Assembly (NCBI GenBank): GCA_910588185.1 | Contig: CAJUQR010000004.1 | Coordinates: 144,040-208,039 of the forward strand | Reading direction: 5' to 3' | Origin: an uncultured Peptostreptococcaceae bacterium | GTDB taxonomy: Bacteria > Bacillota > Clostridia > Peptostreptococcales > Anaerovoracaceae | Length of the DNA stretch: 64,000 nucleotides | Shown: positions 31,907-40,973 of the stretch, one piece after another | Layout of the letters: every line of letters starts with the position of its first letter | Position numbering within the stretch: the stretch's first letter is position 1 | Notes under the pieces: generated by a model | Told to the model about the DNA's origin: nothing | The model's input: only the letters and a program-made list of their open reading frames with translations | The model's database searches: none | Translations under genes and position numbers: made by a program

Positions 31907-32752
31907 TTAATCATCATATTCATAATCAAATTCAAGAATTTTTCCTGATACTGCATGGATAGTATATTCATATTCTATATTATCTTTAATGAACTCTATT
32001 TCATATACCATTATATCATCATCGTTTTCAAACTTAGCCTTTGATAAATATACCTCGTTAGCTGAAAAACCCGCATGGCTCAGTGCGAGACTCTTTGCTT
32101 TTTCAATGTTGATATATGAGTTGTTGTTTTCTTTCTGAGGATGCTGAGAAGCTTGCAGGGGTTCTATGCGCTTCTCATGAATAGCTCCAGTGTTTGCATT
32201 AATCTCATAATCATATTCGTTGTCAGCGGTATAAAAATCGATTTCATATACAGCTATACCGTCATCGGTATCTAATTTTTGTTCTGTAAATGTTGCATTA
32301 CTAGTTTTTACTTTAGCATCATCAAGCGCTTTGGATTTTGCAGCATCTATGCCAATATATTTATCTGTCTGTGTTGATGCTGAAGGTTGACTTTGCGTAT
32401 TTTCTTGTGAGATATAATTGTTCACAATTGTTGCTTTACGTGAAAGAACAGTTCCGTTAGATGCTTTGATTATATAATCATATTCAATGCCGTCAGATGT
32501 AAATTCTACCTCATATACAAAACTTCCTTTTTCAAACTCAAATTCTGTAGTAGTAAATGTAGCATTTTCTTTGGATACGCCAGCATCGGACAAAGCTTTT
32601 TCCTGAGCAGAAACTGTTCCTATAGAATTGCTTTTAGCTATTTCTTCTGCCGCAAACGTAGTCATTGTTCCGGCAACTGCTAAACCGGCAGTAATGCAGA
32701 CAATAGTTAATATTGTTTTTTTTGGTGTCGAAAATAAAGATTTCAGTTTCAT
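31907..32752 (-). CDS. secreted protein with three PepSY domains
   Basis: About 281 residues: an N-terminal signal peptide or anchor (KKTILTIVCITAGLAVAGTM), then three similar units (about 45-105, 130-195, 215-281), each ending in the PepSY pattern VYE-(V/I)-(E/D)-F ... EY-x-Y-x-I-x-A-x-(S/T)-G. PepSY domains often modulate proteases or sense at the cell surface. The ATG at 32752 follows AAAGGAG; an earlier ATG overlaps that Shine-Dalgarno. Last gene of the minus-strand ABC transporter / two-component group, 67 bases after the kinase, so it may be an accessory sensor. Confidence 0.85.
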   Translation of the reverse strand: MKLKSLFSTPKKTILTIVCITAGLAVAGTMTTFAAEEIAKSNSIGTVSAQEKALSDAGVSKENATFTTTEFEFEKGSFVYEVEFTSDGIEYDYIIKASNGTVLSRKATIVNNYISQENTQSQPSASTQTDKYIGIDAAKSKALDDAKVKTSNATFTEQKLDTDDGIAVYEIDFYTADNEYDYEINANTGAIHEKRIEPLQASQHPQKENNNSYINIEKAKSLALSHAGFSANEVYLSKAKFENDDDIMVYEIEFIKDNIEYEYTIHAVSGKILEFDYEYDD

Positions 32753-32819
32753 AAAAAATACTCCTTTCACCTAGTGTATTTTTATTATAAGATACAAAGA
32801 TGAAAGGAATATTAAAGCA

Positions 32820-34232
32820 TTAAATTTTTTCATGAATTTTAAAAATAAATTTGCTCCCTTTACCAAGCTCACTTTCGACTGTGATATTACTTTTGTGTAA
32901 TTGGGCAATTTCTTTTGCCATTGATAGTCCAAGACCAGTTCCTTGGATATTACGTGAAGAATCTGCTTGATAAAAGCGATTAAATATCTTATCTATCTGC
33001 TCCTGTGTCATCCCAATTCCATCATCAGATACAATAAGCAATGCCATTTTATCATGTCGCTTGAGTTTTACATTTATATGTCCATTTTCATTGCCATATC
33101 TATAAGCGTTGCTTATAAGATTGATAATTAAGCGACTTAGCAATTCTTGATTACCGTTGACAATGATATCGTTTTCTACTTCACAGATAAGTGTAATGTT
33201 CTTTTCATGGAGCATTGCAAGATCTTCGCATATTGACGCAGTAAGAGTGGAAAAGTTTAATGGTTCTATTTGGTAAAATTCAGCCTTTGTTTCAAGGCGA
33301 GTAAAATTCAGCATATCTTCTATTATCTTGGACATTTTTTTACTTTGGCGTGAAATTACTCCCAGTGCTTCCTTATATTCTTCTAAACTTTTGTTTCCGT
33401 CTAACGTATATTCACACTGAGCTCGTATAACACTTATAGGGGTACGCAGTTCATGGGAGACATCCGAAGTAAACTGTGCTTCTGTTTCAAAGGACTGTTC
33501 AAGTCTGTCAAACATTTCATCAAATGTGTTGGCCAGCATGTGGAGTTCATCATTTCCAGATTCTATAGCAATTCGTTTTTTTAGGTCTCGCCCGCTGTAA
33601 ATTTTTGTGGCTGTTTCAGTAATATATTTGATAGGTCTTAAAACACGACCAGCAATTATATATCCTCCTAAAACAGCAAAAATTAATAATAGAGGCATTC
33701 CAATTAAAGAAAGAACTGCAACAGAAGATAGCTTGTCATCTTCTTGATGCTTAGGAACTGTCCCACGCAGCCATAATCCATCAAGACCTTTATTTGTAAG
33801 TTTTCGGTCAAAAACAAAGTATTCTATTCCTTTTACAGATATCGACTGAAGATGTCCGTCTGTTAATTGCATATAGGAAGATAGGGCAGGGACCGGGCTT
33901 TTTCCATAGAGAAGCTCTCCTTTATCAGTATAAAGTGCTGTAGCAATTCCATTTACTTCATCTAAAAAATCATCGTCTATTTCTAGAGCCCCTTCATTAT
34001 AAGGTATATATAGGTCGGTGTCGTCGTCATTCATAACTTCATCGATTGTATTGAAATATTCCACCTCATCAACATTATCTTCTACAAGTTTTATTAAATT
34101 ATCACTTACCATTCGATGTACGACCGTGCTGCTTACATATAGAATAACCAAAAATGTCAGTACTACCATAATAGACAGTGCAGCTGAAAACCAAAGGGTG
34201 ATTTTCGTGCGAACAGATAATCCTTTTTTCAT
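32820..34232 (-). CDS. sensor histidine kinase
   Basis: About 470 residues. Transmembrane helix near 12-36, an extracytoplasmic sensing domain (about 37-170), a second helix (about 178-200), HAMP, the HisKA dimerisation domain with phosphoacceptor His in SHELRTP, and HATPase_c with N, G1 (DDGIGMTQEQ) and G2 (GTGLGLSMAKEI) boxes. The ATG overlaps the response-regulator stop codon (ATGA), with GGGAG upstream; this defines the start. It pairs with the regulator and probably controls the adjacent ABC transporter or PepSY gene. Stimulus unknown. Confidence 0.93.
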   Translation of the reverse strand: MKKGLSVRTKITLWFSAALSIMVVLTFLVILYVSSTVVHRMVSDNLIKLVEDNVDEVEYFNTIDEVMNDDDTDLYIPYNEGALEIDDDFLDEVNGIATALYTDKGELLYGKSPVPALSSYMQLTDGHLQSISVKGIEYFVFDRKLTNKGLDGLWLRGTVPKHQEDDKLSSVAVLSLIGMPLLLIFAVLGGYIIAGRVLRPIKYITETATKIYSGRDLKKRIAIESGNDELHMLANTFDEMFDRLEQSFETEAQFTSDVSHELRTPISVIRAQCEYTLDGNKSLEEYKEALGVISRQSKKMSKIIEDMLNFTRLETKAEFYQIEPLNFSTLTASICEDLAMLHEKNITLICEVENDIIVNGNQELLSRLIINLISNAYRYGNENGHINVKLKRHDKMALLIVSDDGIGMTQEQIDKIFNRFYQADSSRNIQGTGLGLSMAKEIAQLHKSNITVESELGKGSKFIFKIHEKI

Positions 34233-34903
34233 ATATTCTCCCGAAGTACGTATCCACAACCCCTTATAGTATGTATAAGTTTATTATCATAGTTGTCATC
34301 AATTTTTTTTCTCAGATATCTAATATATACATCGACAACATTAGTGCCGCCTTCGTATTCAAAATTCCATATATGATTTTCTATTTTTTCTCTGGATAAG
34401 ACAATACCTTTGTTGTGCATTAGATATTCCAAAATTGCATATTCTTTGGCAGACAGTTTAATAATTTGACTGCCACGCTGTACAGTATGGGCAGCACAGT
34501 CCATTGTTAAATCAGCTATAGATAATATACTGTTTGTTATTTTAAACGTATTACGTGTTATTGCACGTAATCGTGCTGTTAACTCATCAAAAGAAAAAGG
34601 CTTAATAAGATAATCGTTAGCACCGCTATCAAGACCTTTCACTCGATCGGTTACCGAATCTCGTGCTGTAAGAAATATTACAGGAAAATCTTTTCCGGAT
34701 TGCCGCAGCTGGCGCAAAACTTCAAATCCGTCTATTTTTGGCATCATTACATCTAGAATTACAGCATCATAGTCTGCAGTAAAGAGAAAATCCAAGGCCT
34801 CCTCACCATTGAAACAACTGTCTACACTATATCCGTCAGAAGTGAGTTTTTTTGTTATAATGTTATTGAGATCATGTTCATCTTCTGCCAGTAAAATACG
34901 CAT
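34229..34903 (-). CDS. OmpR-family response regulator
   Basis: About 224 residues: a receiver domain with the acidic pocket (LLAEDEHD), phosphoacceptor Asp in AVILDVMMPK and Lys in LIKPFSFDEL, then a winged-helix DNA-binding domain (LSAKEYAILEYLMHNKG ... VDVYIRYLRKKI). The ATG at 34903 sits eight bases after AGGAGG; a GTG three codons earlier overlaps that site and is rejected. Upstream neighbour of the kinase and downstream of the ABC permease. Confidence 0.94.
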   Translation of the reverse strand: MRILLAEDEHDLNNIITKKLTSDGYSVDSCFNGEEALDFLFTADYDAVILDVMMPKIDGFEVLRQLRQSGKDFPVIFLTARDSVTDRVKGLDSGANDYLIKPFSFDELTARLRAITRNTFKITNSILSIADLTMDCAAHTVQRGSQIIKLSAKEYAILEYLMHNKGIVLSREKIENHIWNFEYEGGTNVVDVYIRYLRKKIDDNYDNKLIHTIRGCGYVLRENI

Positions 34904-34974
34904 TGTATGCACCTCCTTTTATCTAAGGATAACAGGCAAAGATTAAATTTATATTAAATCTATTTTATTTGTGA

Positions 34975-37914
34975 TTATTCTATTGATTTAAGAGATTCCG
35001 TCATGCTGATTTTATTTATCTTGTAGTACATGACAAAGTTTACAATTGCGGCGAACGCAAATGTGCCTAAAACACCGATTATATAGCTTGAAGGTTCAAT
35101 ATGAACATCAAAACTGAGCAAATCTATTTTGACTCTGCTCATCACAAAAGCATGAAGGGCAGTGCCCAGAGGTAGCCCTACAAGGGCAGAAATAGCTGTT
35201 AGAACGATGTTTTCACGGAAAACGTATGAAGATGTCTCCGAAGGATAAAATCCAAGAACTTTGATTGTAGCGATTTCTCTGATTCTTTCAGTAATATTTA
35301 TATTGGTCAGGTTATATAAAACTATGAAAGCAAGAGCACCGGCGCATAATACTATGAGAGCCACTATATAGTCAAGACTTGTCATCATATTATCTATGCG
35401 GTCTTTAAAATCTTGAGTTACAGATACCGAGGACACATGTTTTGCATCCATGAGTTTTGAACCTATTTCGTGGGCAGTGCCTGGCTGTTCTGATTTGCCA
35501 TAGTCTGCCAGAACATAGGCAGAGTTAATTTCCGTGTATCCGTATATATCATTGTATGTTTCATCGTTTATATATAGATAGTTATAGACATAATTATCAC
35601 AGAGACCTGTTATTTTGACAGTTATTTCTTTTTGATTGCTGTCATAAACAGATAGTGAATCACCTGGCTTTATATTTAAGGTTTCAGCCAGATTTGTGTT
35701 TATAATGCCTTCACCTTTTTTTGGATATTCAAGTTTTCCTTCATCATTATGAAAATCAATAAAATCTGATATATCATTGTCTTTATCACATACGACAAGG
35801 TTTACGGATTTAATTGTGCCATTGCTACGGGCGTCTACGGTGCCTGTATATAAGAATAATGCTGAGTCTATTATATCTTTGTTTTCTTCTTCAAATTCTT
35901 TTATATCTTGAGACGACATTGATTTGTTAAATGTGACAGAGTAGTCTACATGATATATTTCGTCGTATTGAATTGATACAACATTTTCTATGGAATCTTT
36001 AACGCCAAGGCCTGTGACAAGCAATGCAGTGCAGCCGCATATGCCAATGACCATCATAAAAAATCTTTTCTTATATCTAAAAATATTTCTTGCAGATACC
36101 TTATGCAAAAATTTCAATTTATCCCAAATGAAAGGCAATCTTTCAAGAAAAATCCTTTTTCCGGCAGCCGGAGCCTTTGGTCTTATAAGCTCTGCCGGAA
36201 CTTGTGAAAGTTCGTGATAACATGAATAAATGGTGGTACCCACTGCACAAAGTATGGCTGCTAACAGTGCAAGCCCTCCTGTAAGCCAATCAAATACAAA
36301 TATTACGTCAGAAAAACCGTATAACATACCATAAGCTTCCCATATGACATATGTGAATAAGTATGTTCCTCCGAAAAAGCCGCCTATACCGCCTATTATC
36401 GCTGAGCTTGATGAGTAAAATATATATTTTGAAAGAATTTGGCTTCTGCTGTATCCGAGAGCTTTAAGCACGCCTATTTGCGTACGTTGTTCATCTATCA
36501 TGCGGCTCATGGTGGTCATGCATACTAAAGCGGCAACTAAGAAGAAAAATACAGGAAACACTTTGGCGATTCCTTCTACAATGCTGGTATCGTTTTCAAA
36601 ACACACATATCCTATATTGGTATTCCTGTCAAGAACATAGTCATCCGGATGCTCTATTTTGTCTATTTCGATTTGAGCATCGTTGAGTTTTGTTTTTGCT
36701 TTTTCTATTTCTGTACGGCCTTTTTCAACCTCTATATAGCCGTTCTGAAGCTTTACTTCTCCGTCTTCAACTTGTTTTAAACCTGAGTTTATATCTGCTT
36801 GGCTTGTTGTTAGCTGGATTTTGGAACGTTCAAGTTCTTGCCATGCTGTTTCAAACTCAGCATCAGCCTGTCTTTTTTGATATTCATATTGTTCAGGAGT
36901 TATTAGTTGTAGTTGATAGGCAGTTTCAAGCTGGCTGTAGACCTCCGCTTTTTTTGATTCGTATTGACTGACGCCTATTTCGTAATCTTTAAACCCTTGA
37001 TCAATTTTTGCCTGTGCGTCTGAGAGCTCTTTTCTTGTGTTTTCTAATTTTGTTTTAGAATCAATGAGGTTTTTTTCTGCTTTTGCAAGATCTGATTCGG
37101 AGTTTTTAAGTTTTAATGCTGCTTCATCAACTTCTGATTGAGCTTCATCTATTATCTTGTTATATCTTCTTTCGGAGCATTTTGCCAATGCTTCTTCTAA
37201 CGGTAATTTACTGTCTTCACAGGATTCCTTATATTCATCACTGAATATAAATGCAGAAGTGTTAAGCTTTACATATATTTCTGTGTAGATTTCAGAATCC
37301 CATCCGTTTTCAGGAATGAGCAAAAAACAGTCTATTTTGCCGTTCCCTATTGAGGAAGAACCACGCTCAAAATTCATATACAGGGGGCTGTCTGCAATAC
37401 CGGTTATAGTGTATGTGTCATAGACAAGCATATCTGAAGCTTCTTTTTTATTAGAAGAGCTGATTTTGATTTTTTTACCTATATCTTCTTTAGTAAAATA
37501 TTGAGCGTCTGCGAGACATTCATCAGCTGAAACAGGCATTTTACCGGACTTTAAAGAGGGTGTATTGATGTTTTTAGATATGGTATGGAATTTCGATACG
37601 ATTTCGCCGGAATTTTCTTCGTCTATGCTTACCAGCAAATCTGCCGAATATGAGCCCTCAGCTGTCTTTACATTGTTTACCTTTTGGATTTCTGATACGT
37701 CTTCGGATTCCAGACCAAGAGTTGACATCAGCTGGAAATCAAATAAATTGTGTTCAGCAAGATAGGTGTTACCTGTCTCAAGGAAAGCAGCTTTGCAGAC
37801 TTTCAGGCCTGAAAAAAAGCCTACTCCCAAAGCTACGATGGCTAAAATGGCAAACCATCTGCCAAAACTGCCTTTTATTTCTCTAAAGGTGGATTTAATC
37901 ATTGTGTTTTTCAT
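34975..37914 (-). CDS. large FtsX-like ABC transporter permease with periplasm-type coiled coil
   Basis: 979 residues. N-terminal helix (about 17-38), a long extracytoplasmic region including a coiled coil (about 255-415, many Glu/Lys/Gln heptads), then FtsX-type membrane blocks near 440-560 and 840-970 and one helix near 615-640. This is the architecture of MacB/FtsX-type permeases that do not pump small solutes through a channel but act mechanically on envelope substrates. It pairs with the ATPase gene 15 bases upstream. The substrate is unknown; the adjacent two-component system suggests envelope-stress or peptide sensing. GGGAGG ribosome binding site. Confidence 0.9.
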   Translation of the reverse strand: MKNTMIKSTFREIKGSFGRWFAILAIVALGVGFFSGLKVCKAAFLETGNTYLAEHNLFDFQLMSTLGLESEDVSEIQKVNNVKTAEGSYSADLLVSIDEENSGEIVSKFHTISKNINTPSLKSGKMPVSADECLADAQYFTKEDIGKKIKISSSNKKEASDMLVYDTYTITGIADSPLYMNFERGSSSIGNGKIDCFLLIPENGWDSEIYTEIYVKLNTSAFIFSDEYKESCEDSKLPLEEALAKCSERRYNKIIDEAQSEVDEAALKLKNSESDLAKAEKNLIDSKTKLENTRKELSDAQAKIDQGFKDYEIGVSQYESKKAEVYSQLETAYQLQLITPEQYEYQKRQADAEFETAWQELERSKIQLTTSQADINSGLKQVEDGEVKLQNGYIEVEKGRTEIEKAKTKLNDAQIEIDKIEHPDDYVLDRNTNIGYVCFENDTSIVEGIAKVFPVFFFLVAALVCMTTMSRMIDEQRTQIGVLKALGYSRSQILSKYIFYSSSSAIIGGIGGFFGGTYLFTYVIWEAYGMLYGFSDVIFVFDWLTGGLALLAAILCAVGTTIYSCYHELSQVPAELIRPKAPAAGKRIFLERLPFIWDKLKFLHKVSARNIFRYKKRFFMMVIGICGCTALLVTGLGVKDSIENVVSIQYDEIYHVDYSVTFNKSMSSQDIKEFEEENKDIIDSALFLYTGTVDARSNGTIKSVNLVVCDKDNDISDFIDFHNDEGKLEYPKKGEGIINTNLAETLNIKPGDSLSVYDSNQKEITVKITGLCDNYVYNYLYINDETYNDIYGYTEINSAYVLADYGKSEQPGTAHEIGSKLMDAKHVSSVSVTQDFKDRIDNMMTSLDYIVALIVLCAGALAFIVLYNLTNINITERIREIATIKVLGFYPSETSSYVFRENIVLTAISALVGLPLGTALHAFVMSRVKIDLLSFDVHIEPSSYIIGVLGTFAFAAIVNFVMYYKINKISMTESLKSIE

Positions 37915-37929
37915 TGACCCTGCCTCCCT

Positions 37930-38634
37930 TTACCATTCAATTTGATCTATAGGAAGAGGTGTCTTATTTATTTCTACTGAATCAACAGTACCGTTTTTTA
38001 CATGAATGATTCTATCAGCCATAGGTGCAATAGCAAGATTGTGAGTTATTATTATTACTGTCATGTTTGTTTGACGTGCTGTATCTTGAAGAAGCTTTAG
38101 AATTGCTTTGCCTGTGTTATAGTCCAGAGCTCCTGTAGGTTCGTCGCAAAGAAGTAATTTAGGATTTTTGGCCAGGGCTCTGGCTATAGCAACCCTTTGC
38201 TGTTCTCCGCCTGAAAGTTGAGAAGGAAAGTTGTTCAACCTATGTTCAAGGCCTACTTGCTTTAGGGCTTCCTTGGAATCCATAGGAGTTTTACATATCT
38301 GAGTAGCCAAAGATACATTTTCAACAGCAGTGAGGTTTTGAACCAAGTTGTAAAATTGGAATACAAAGCCTATGTCGTACCTTCTGTAAGAAGTAAGCTG
38401 TTTTTGAGTGTAGCTGGATATTTCATTGTCGTCGAGCCATACTTTACCTGATGTAAGAGTATCCATACCTCCAAGTATATTAAGAAGTGTTGTTTTTCCT
38501 GCGCCTGAAGGTCCAACTATTACGCATATTTCACCTTTGTTTATTTCAAAGGTAGCATCTCTAAGTGCCTCAATATCAACCTCTCCCATATGATAGACTT
38601 TTTTTACATTTTCAAATTTCACAAAAGATTCCAT
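37930..38634 (-). CDS. ABC transporter ATP-binding protein (LolD/MacB type)
   Basis: About 234 residues. Walker A GPSGAGKTT, Q-loop FQFYNLV, signature LSGGEQQRVA, Walker B LLLCDEPTGALD and the H-loop (IIITHN) are all present. The sequence type matches ATPases of FtsX-like exporters and sensors. ATG at 38634 with GAGGAGG upstream; a GTG seven codons earlier contains that site and is rejected. First gene of the minus-strand group ATPase-permease-regulator-kinase-PepSY. Confidence 0.94.
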   Translation of the reverse strand: MESFVKFENVKKVYHMGEVDIEALRDATFEINKGEICVIVGPSGAGKTTLLNILGGMDTLTSGKVWLDDNEISSYTQKQLTSYRRYDIGFVFQFYNLVQNLTAVENVSLATQICKTPMDSKEALKQVGLEHRLNNFPSQLSGGEQQRVAIARALAKNPKLLLCDEPTGALDYNTGKAILKLLQDTARQTNMTVIIITHNLAIAPMADRIIHVKNGTVDSVEINKTPLPIDQIEW

Positions 38635-38792
38635 TAGCTGCCTCCTCGTTTTCACTTATATAAAGTATAACATACTTATAATCGTTAAAAAAAGAGTAAA
38701 GGTCGTCCAAAAAGTGAAAAAATTACAATGATACTTTGCTTTTTTTATAAAATATGATAAAATTGACAATAATGTAGCAAGAGGTCAAGCTT

Positions 38793-39008
38793 ATGAAGCA
38801 GTTTTTAGAAGAAAAATTAAACATAGTACATGATGGAGTAGTTCATGTAAACGAGCTTATTGCGATGGCTATAGTAGTGGTCTTACTGCTGCTTATTGTT
38901 TTAGCCATCCGAGATTCAGTTAAAAAGCGAAAAAATAAAGAGACAACTATATTTAGTCATAGAAAGAACAAGTATAAGAGCAGATTAGGTAAAAAAAATA
39001 AATATTAA
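38793..39008 (+). CDS. small single-pass membrane protein, 71 aa
   Basis: Residues 20-45 form one hydrophobic helix (LIAMAIVVVLLLLIVLAI), followed by a very basic tail (KKRKNK ... HRKNKYKSRLGKK), so the tail should stay in the cytoplasm. AGAGGTC upstream of the ATG is a fair ribosome binding site, and a terminator follows. I do not recognise a family. It is divergent from the ABC ATPase gene. It is short, so it may be spurious, but the helix, ribosome binding site and terminator together favour a real gene. Confidence 0.5.
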   Translation: MKQFLEEKLNIVHDGVVHVNELIAMAIVVVLLLLIVLAIRDSVKKRKNKETTIFSHRKNKYKSRLGKKNKY

Positions 39009-39031
39009 AAAGTATAGAGTTTGAGATTAAG

Positions 39032-39064
39032 ACCAAATCCTGTGTTAACAGGGTTTGGTTTTTT
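39032..39064 (+). terminator. terminator after the small membrane protein gene
   Basis: ACCAAATCCTGT/ACAGGGTTTGGT stem (one G-T pair), 4-base loop, then TTTTTT. Confidence 0.85.
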
Positions 39065-39260
39065 AGTAGTCGAAAGTTTGTTTTTAAAGCACTTGATTGA
39101 AAAATTTTTAAAATTTTTTGTAAAAAGTCAACAAAACGTGTTTTTTGATACAATTTTTGTATTATGATAAGCGATATGTTGAAAAAGGTGGAAGATTTCA
39201 TTATATTTTGTCAACAATATGGAAGATTTGTTGACTTTTTTATTGTGTTTAATCATAAAA
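39065..39260. other. intergenic AT-rich region with GTCAACAA motifs
   Basis: No gene. It holds AAAAAGTCAACAAAA (39122-39136) and, further on, an inverted pair GTCAACAA/TTGTTGAC (about 39210-39235) with a 10-base spacer. The same 14-15-mer occurs in the spacer at 9331-9345. Possible regulator sites; the binding protein is unknown. Confidence 0.4.
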
Positions 39261-39329
39261 TGTCAAAGAGGCTGCTAACGGCAGCCTCTTTGACAAATAT
39301 GTAACCCCGCGTATGCGGGGTTTGTTTTT
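39261..39329. terminator. double hairpin terminator at the end of the Cys-rich gene
   Basis: First hairpin TGTCAAAGAGGCTGC with its complement (39261-39295), second AACCCCGC/GCGGGGTT (39303-39322) followed by TGTTTTTA on the plus strand. The pair can stop transcription from both sides. Confidence 0.7.
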
Positions 39330-39331
39330 AT

Positions 39332-40789
39332 TTAAAAACTGTATCCATTGGTGTCGCAACATTGACATGCGATACTAAAGGTATTTGTTTGTCTTGCGTT
39401 ATTGTTGCAACCACAGTTGTCGTGACATCCGCAACCGCAGTCGTTATTACGTCCGCATTCGTATCCATCATTGCATCCGCAGTTGTCATTGCAACCGCAT
39501 CCATCGTTACATCCACAGCCACAGTTGTCGTGACATCCGCAACCGCAGTCGTTGTTACGTCCGCAACCACATCCATCGTGACATCCGCAACCGCAGTCGT
39601 TATTACGTCCGCAACCACATCCGTCGTTACATCCGCATCCGCAGTTGTCATTGCATCCGCATCCATCGTTACATCCACAGCCACAGTTGTCGTGACATCC
39701 GCAACCGCAGTCGTTGTTACATCCGCATCCGCAGTTGTCATTGCAACCACATCCACAGTTGTCGTTTCCAGTCATGGTAAGAAGTTCTCCCACTCTGTTT
39801 GGCGTATCATGACCACAGCAGCAGTTATCTACTTTGCCTAAGCATGGTCTTTCTGCCGGGTTGCAAGCGCTGCACTGACCTACGTCATCACAAGGAAGAT
39901 TTATTTCCTTAGCATCAAGGTTAAACAGTGATAATCTTGTTACTCTGAGACGAAGCTGAGGAGTAACTACGAGTGAACCTGTTAGAGTTATTGTGCCGTC
40001 GGCGGCCGCAGTCAAAGTAGGATTTAATATGGAAGCACATGCATCAAAATCAAGAAGGAGAGAAGGCGATACTCCGTTGATTTGACAAGGAATTTCTACT
40101 CCGCAAAGTGCAAATGCGGAAGCTCCTGTAACAGCAAATGGGGTACCATCTACCGTTGAATAGCATAATCTAAATTGACAGGCAGAACCGCCGTCGTAAA
40201 CTGTACCCTCTAAAACGATAGTGGCAACCAGACTCCAAGGACCAGCAGCAGAAGCCATAACAAAGTTACCCGGACAGTTATTTAAACATGATGAAGAACA
40301 AGCACACTTTGTTATTTCAGGCATTATACCGCTGATGTCTCCTACATATTGACCACCTGATGCAGTAATTCCTGTGATTGCAGTTCCATCCACAGTTACG
40401 GCAAGATCAGCCGGAAGGGTAGGTTCTGTCAGATCAAAGGAGTGAGTTACAACATAAGCATTAGTTACATCAAATGTCGTAGCTGCAGTAACGGTAATGT
40501 TGCAGCAGTCATTACAGCAACAGCAGCAGTTACAACCGCAGCCGCAGTTATTATTGCAGCCACAATTATTGTTACAACCGCAGCCACAGTTGTCATGACA
40601 ACCGCAGCCACAGTTATTATTACATACACTGCCTCCTATACTGAGCTGTTGAGTAAATGTAGCTGGTGTAGTAGTCAGTGCAGTCATTATAGGTGAGGCG
40701 TTTTCCTGTCCATCATAAAATACTTTATTAAGATAAACGAGGTTGCCTCTTTGATTTGCACATGAACAATTATTTTGTAAACAATTCAT
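39332..40789 (-). CDS. Cys/Gly/Asn-rich tandem-repeat protein
   Basis: About 485 residues. A short Cys-rich start (MNCLQNNCSCANQRG), a first CGCG block (about 55-95), a central domain of about 230 residues with ordinary composition and scattered cysteines (beta-rich), then a C-terminal run of about 120 residues made of units such as NDCGCGCHDN, NDGCGC and RNNDCGCG. Well over a quarter of the C-terminal block is cysteine. No signal peptide is evident. The protein could bind metals or become heavily disulfide-cross-linked, as in spore-coat or exosporium material; both are inference. ATG at 40789 with GAGAGG ten bases upstream; an in-frame TTG three codons earlier is too close to it. Divergent from mraZ. 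Confidence 0.82.
   Translation of the reverse strand: MNCLQNNCSCANQRGNLVYLNKVFYDGQENASPIMTALTTTPATFTQQLSIGGSVCNNNCGCGCHDNCGCGCNNNCGCNNNCGCGCNCCCCCNDCCNITVTAATTFDVTNAYVVTHSFDLTEPTLPADLAVTVDGTAITGITASGGQYVGDISGIMPEITKCACSSSCLNNCPGNFVMASAAGPWSLVATIVLEGTVYDGGSACQFRLCYSTVDGTPFAVTGASAFALCGVEIPCQINGVSPSLLLDFDACASILNPTLTAAADGTITLTGSLVVTPQLRLRVTRLSLFNLDAKEINLPCDDVGQCSACNPAERPCLGKVDNCCCGHDTPNRVGELLTMTGNDNCGCGCNDNCGCGCNNDCGCGCHDNCGCGCNDGCGCNDNCGCGCNDGCGCGRNNDCGCGCHDGCGCGRNNDCGCGCHDNCGCGCNDGCGCNDNCGCNDGYECGRNNDCGCGCHDNCGCNNNARQTNTFSIACQCCDTNGYSF
39395..39765 (-). repeat. coding minisatellite in the Cys-rich gene
   Basis: In-frame tandem repetition of units encoding C-G-C-G/N-x-C patterns; on the plus strand TGACATCCGCAACCGCAGTC recurs several times with small changes. 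Such arrays change length by slippage or recombination and may also be hard to assemble correctly. Confidence 0.85.
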
Positions 40790-40885
40790 TTTTAACAATC
40801 CTCTCTTTATAAATAAACTGAGATGATATAGTATATGCTTTCCTTAAATTGGTGGTGAAAAAATATCAAAAATAGATAAAAACTA

Positions 40886-40914
40886 TTGCTAAGTGTAATA
40901 AAGTGGTGTATAGT
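40886..40914 (+). promoter_or_regulatory. promoter of the dcw cluster
   Basis: TTGCTA (40886-40891), 17-base spacer, TATAGT (40909-40914), about 60 bases before the mraZ ATG. It overlaps the MraZ-type repeats. Confidence 0.6.
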
Positions 40915-40920
40915 GGTAGA
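40891..40920 (+). promoter_or_regulatory. three 10-bp repeats, predicted MraZ operator
   Basis: AAGTGTAATA, AAGTGGTGTA and TAGTGGTAGA follow each other in exact 10-bp phase. MraZ is known to bind GTGG/TGGG-type repeats of about 10-bp spacing ahead of its own gene. Here they overlap the spacer and -10 element, so binding should repress the whole cluster. Confidence 0.6.
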
Positions 40921-40973
40921 TAATAAAAATAATTATTGTGGAGACGTGTCTAAAGGAAGGAGGAACATCCAAA

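Noticed and set aside
39362..39841. Plus-strand open frames rich in Val/Thr/Ala or His/Arg across the Cys-rich gene
   Set aside because: Antisense readings of the minisatellite; repeats keep every frame open, and no start signals are present.
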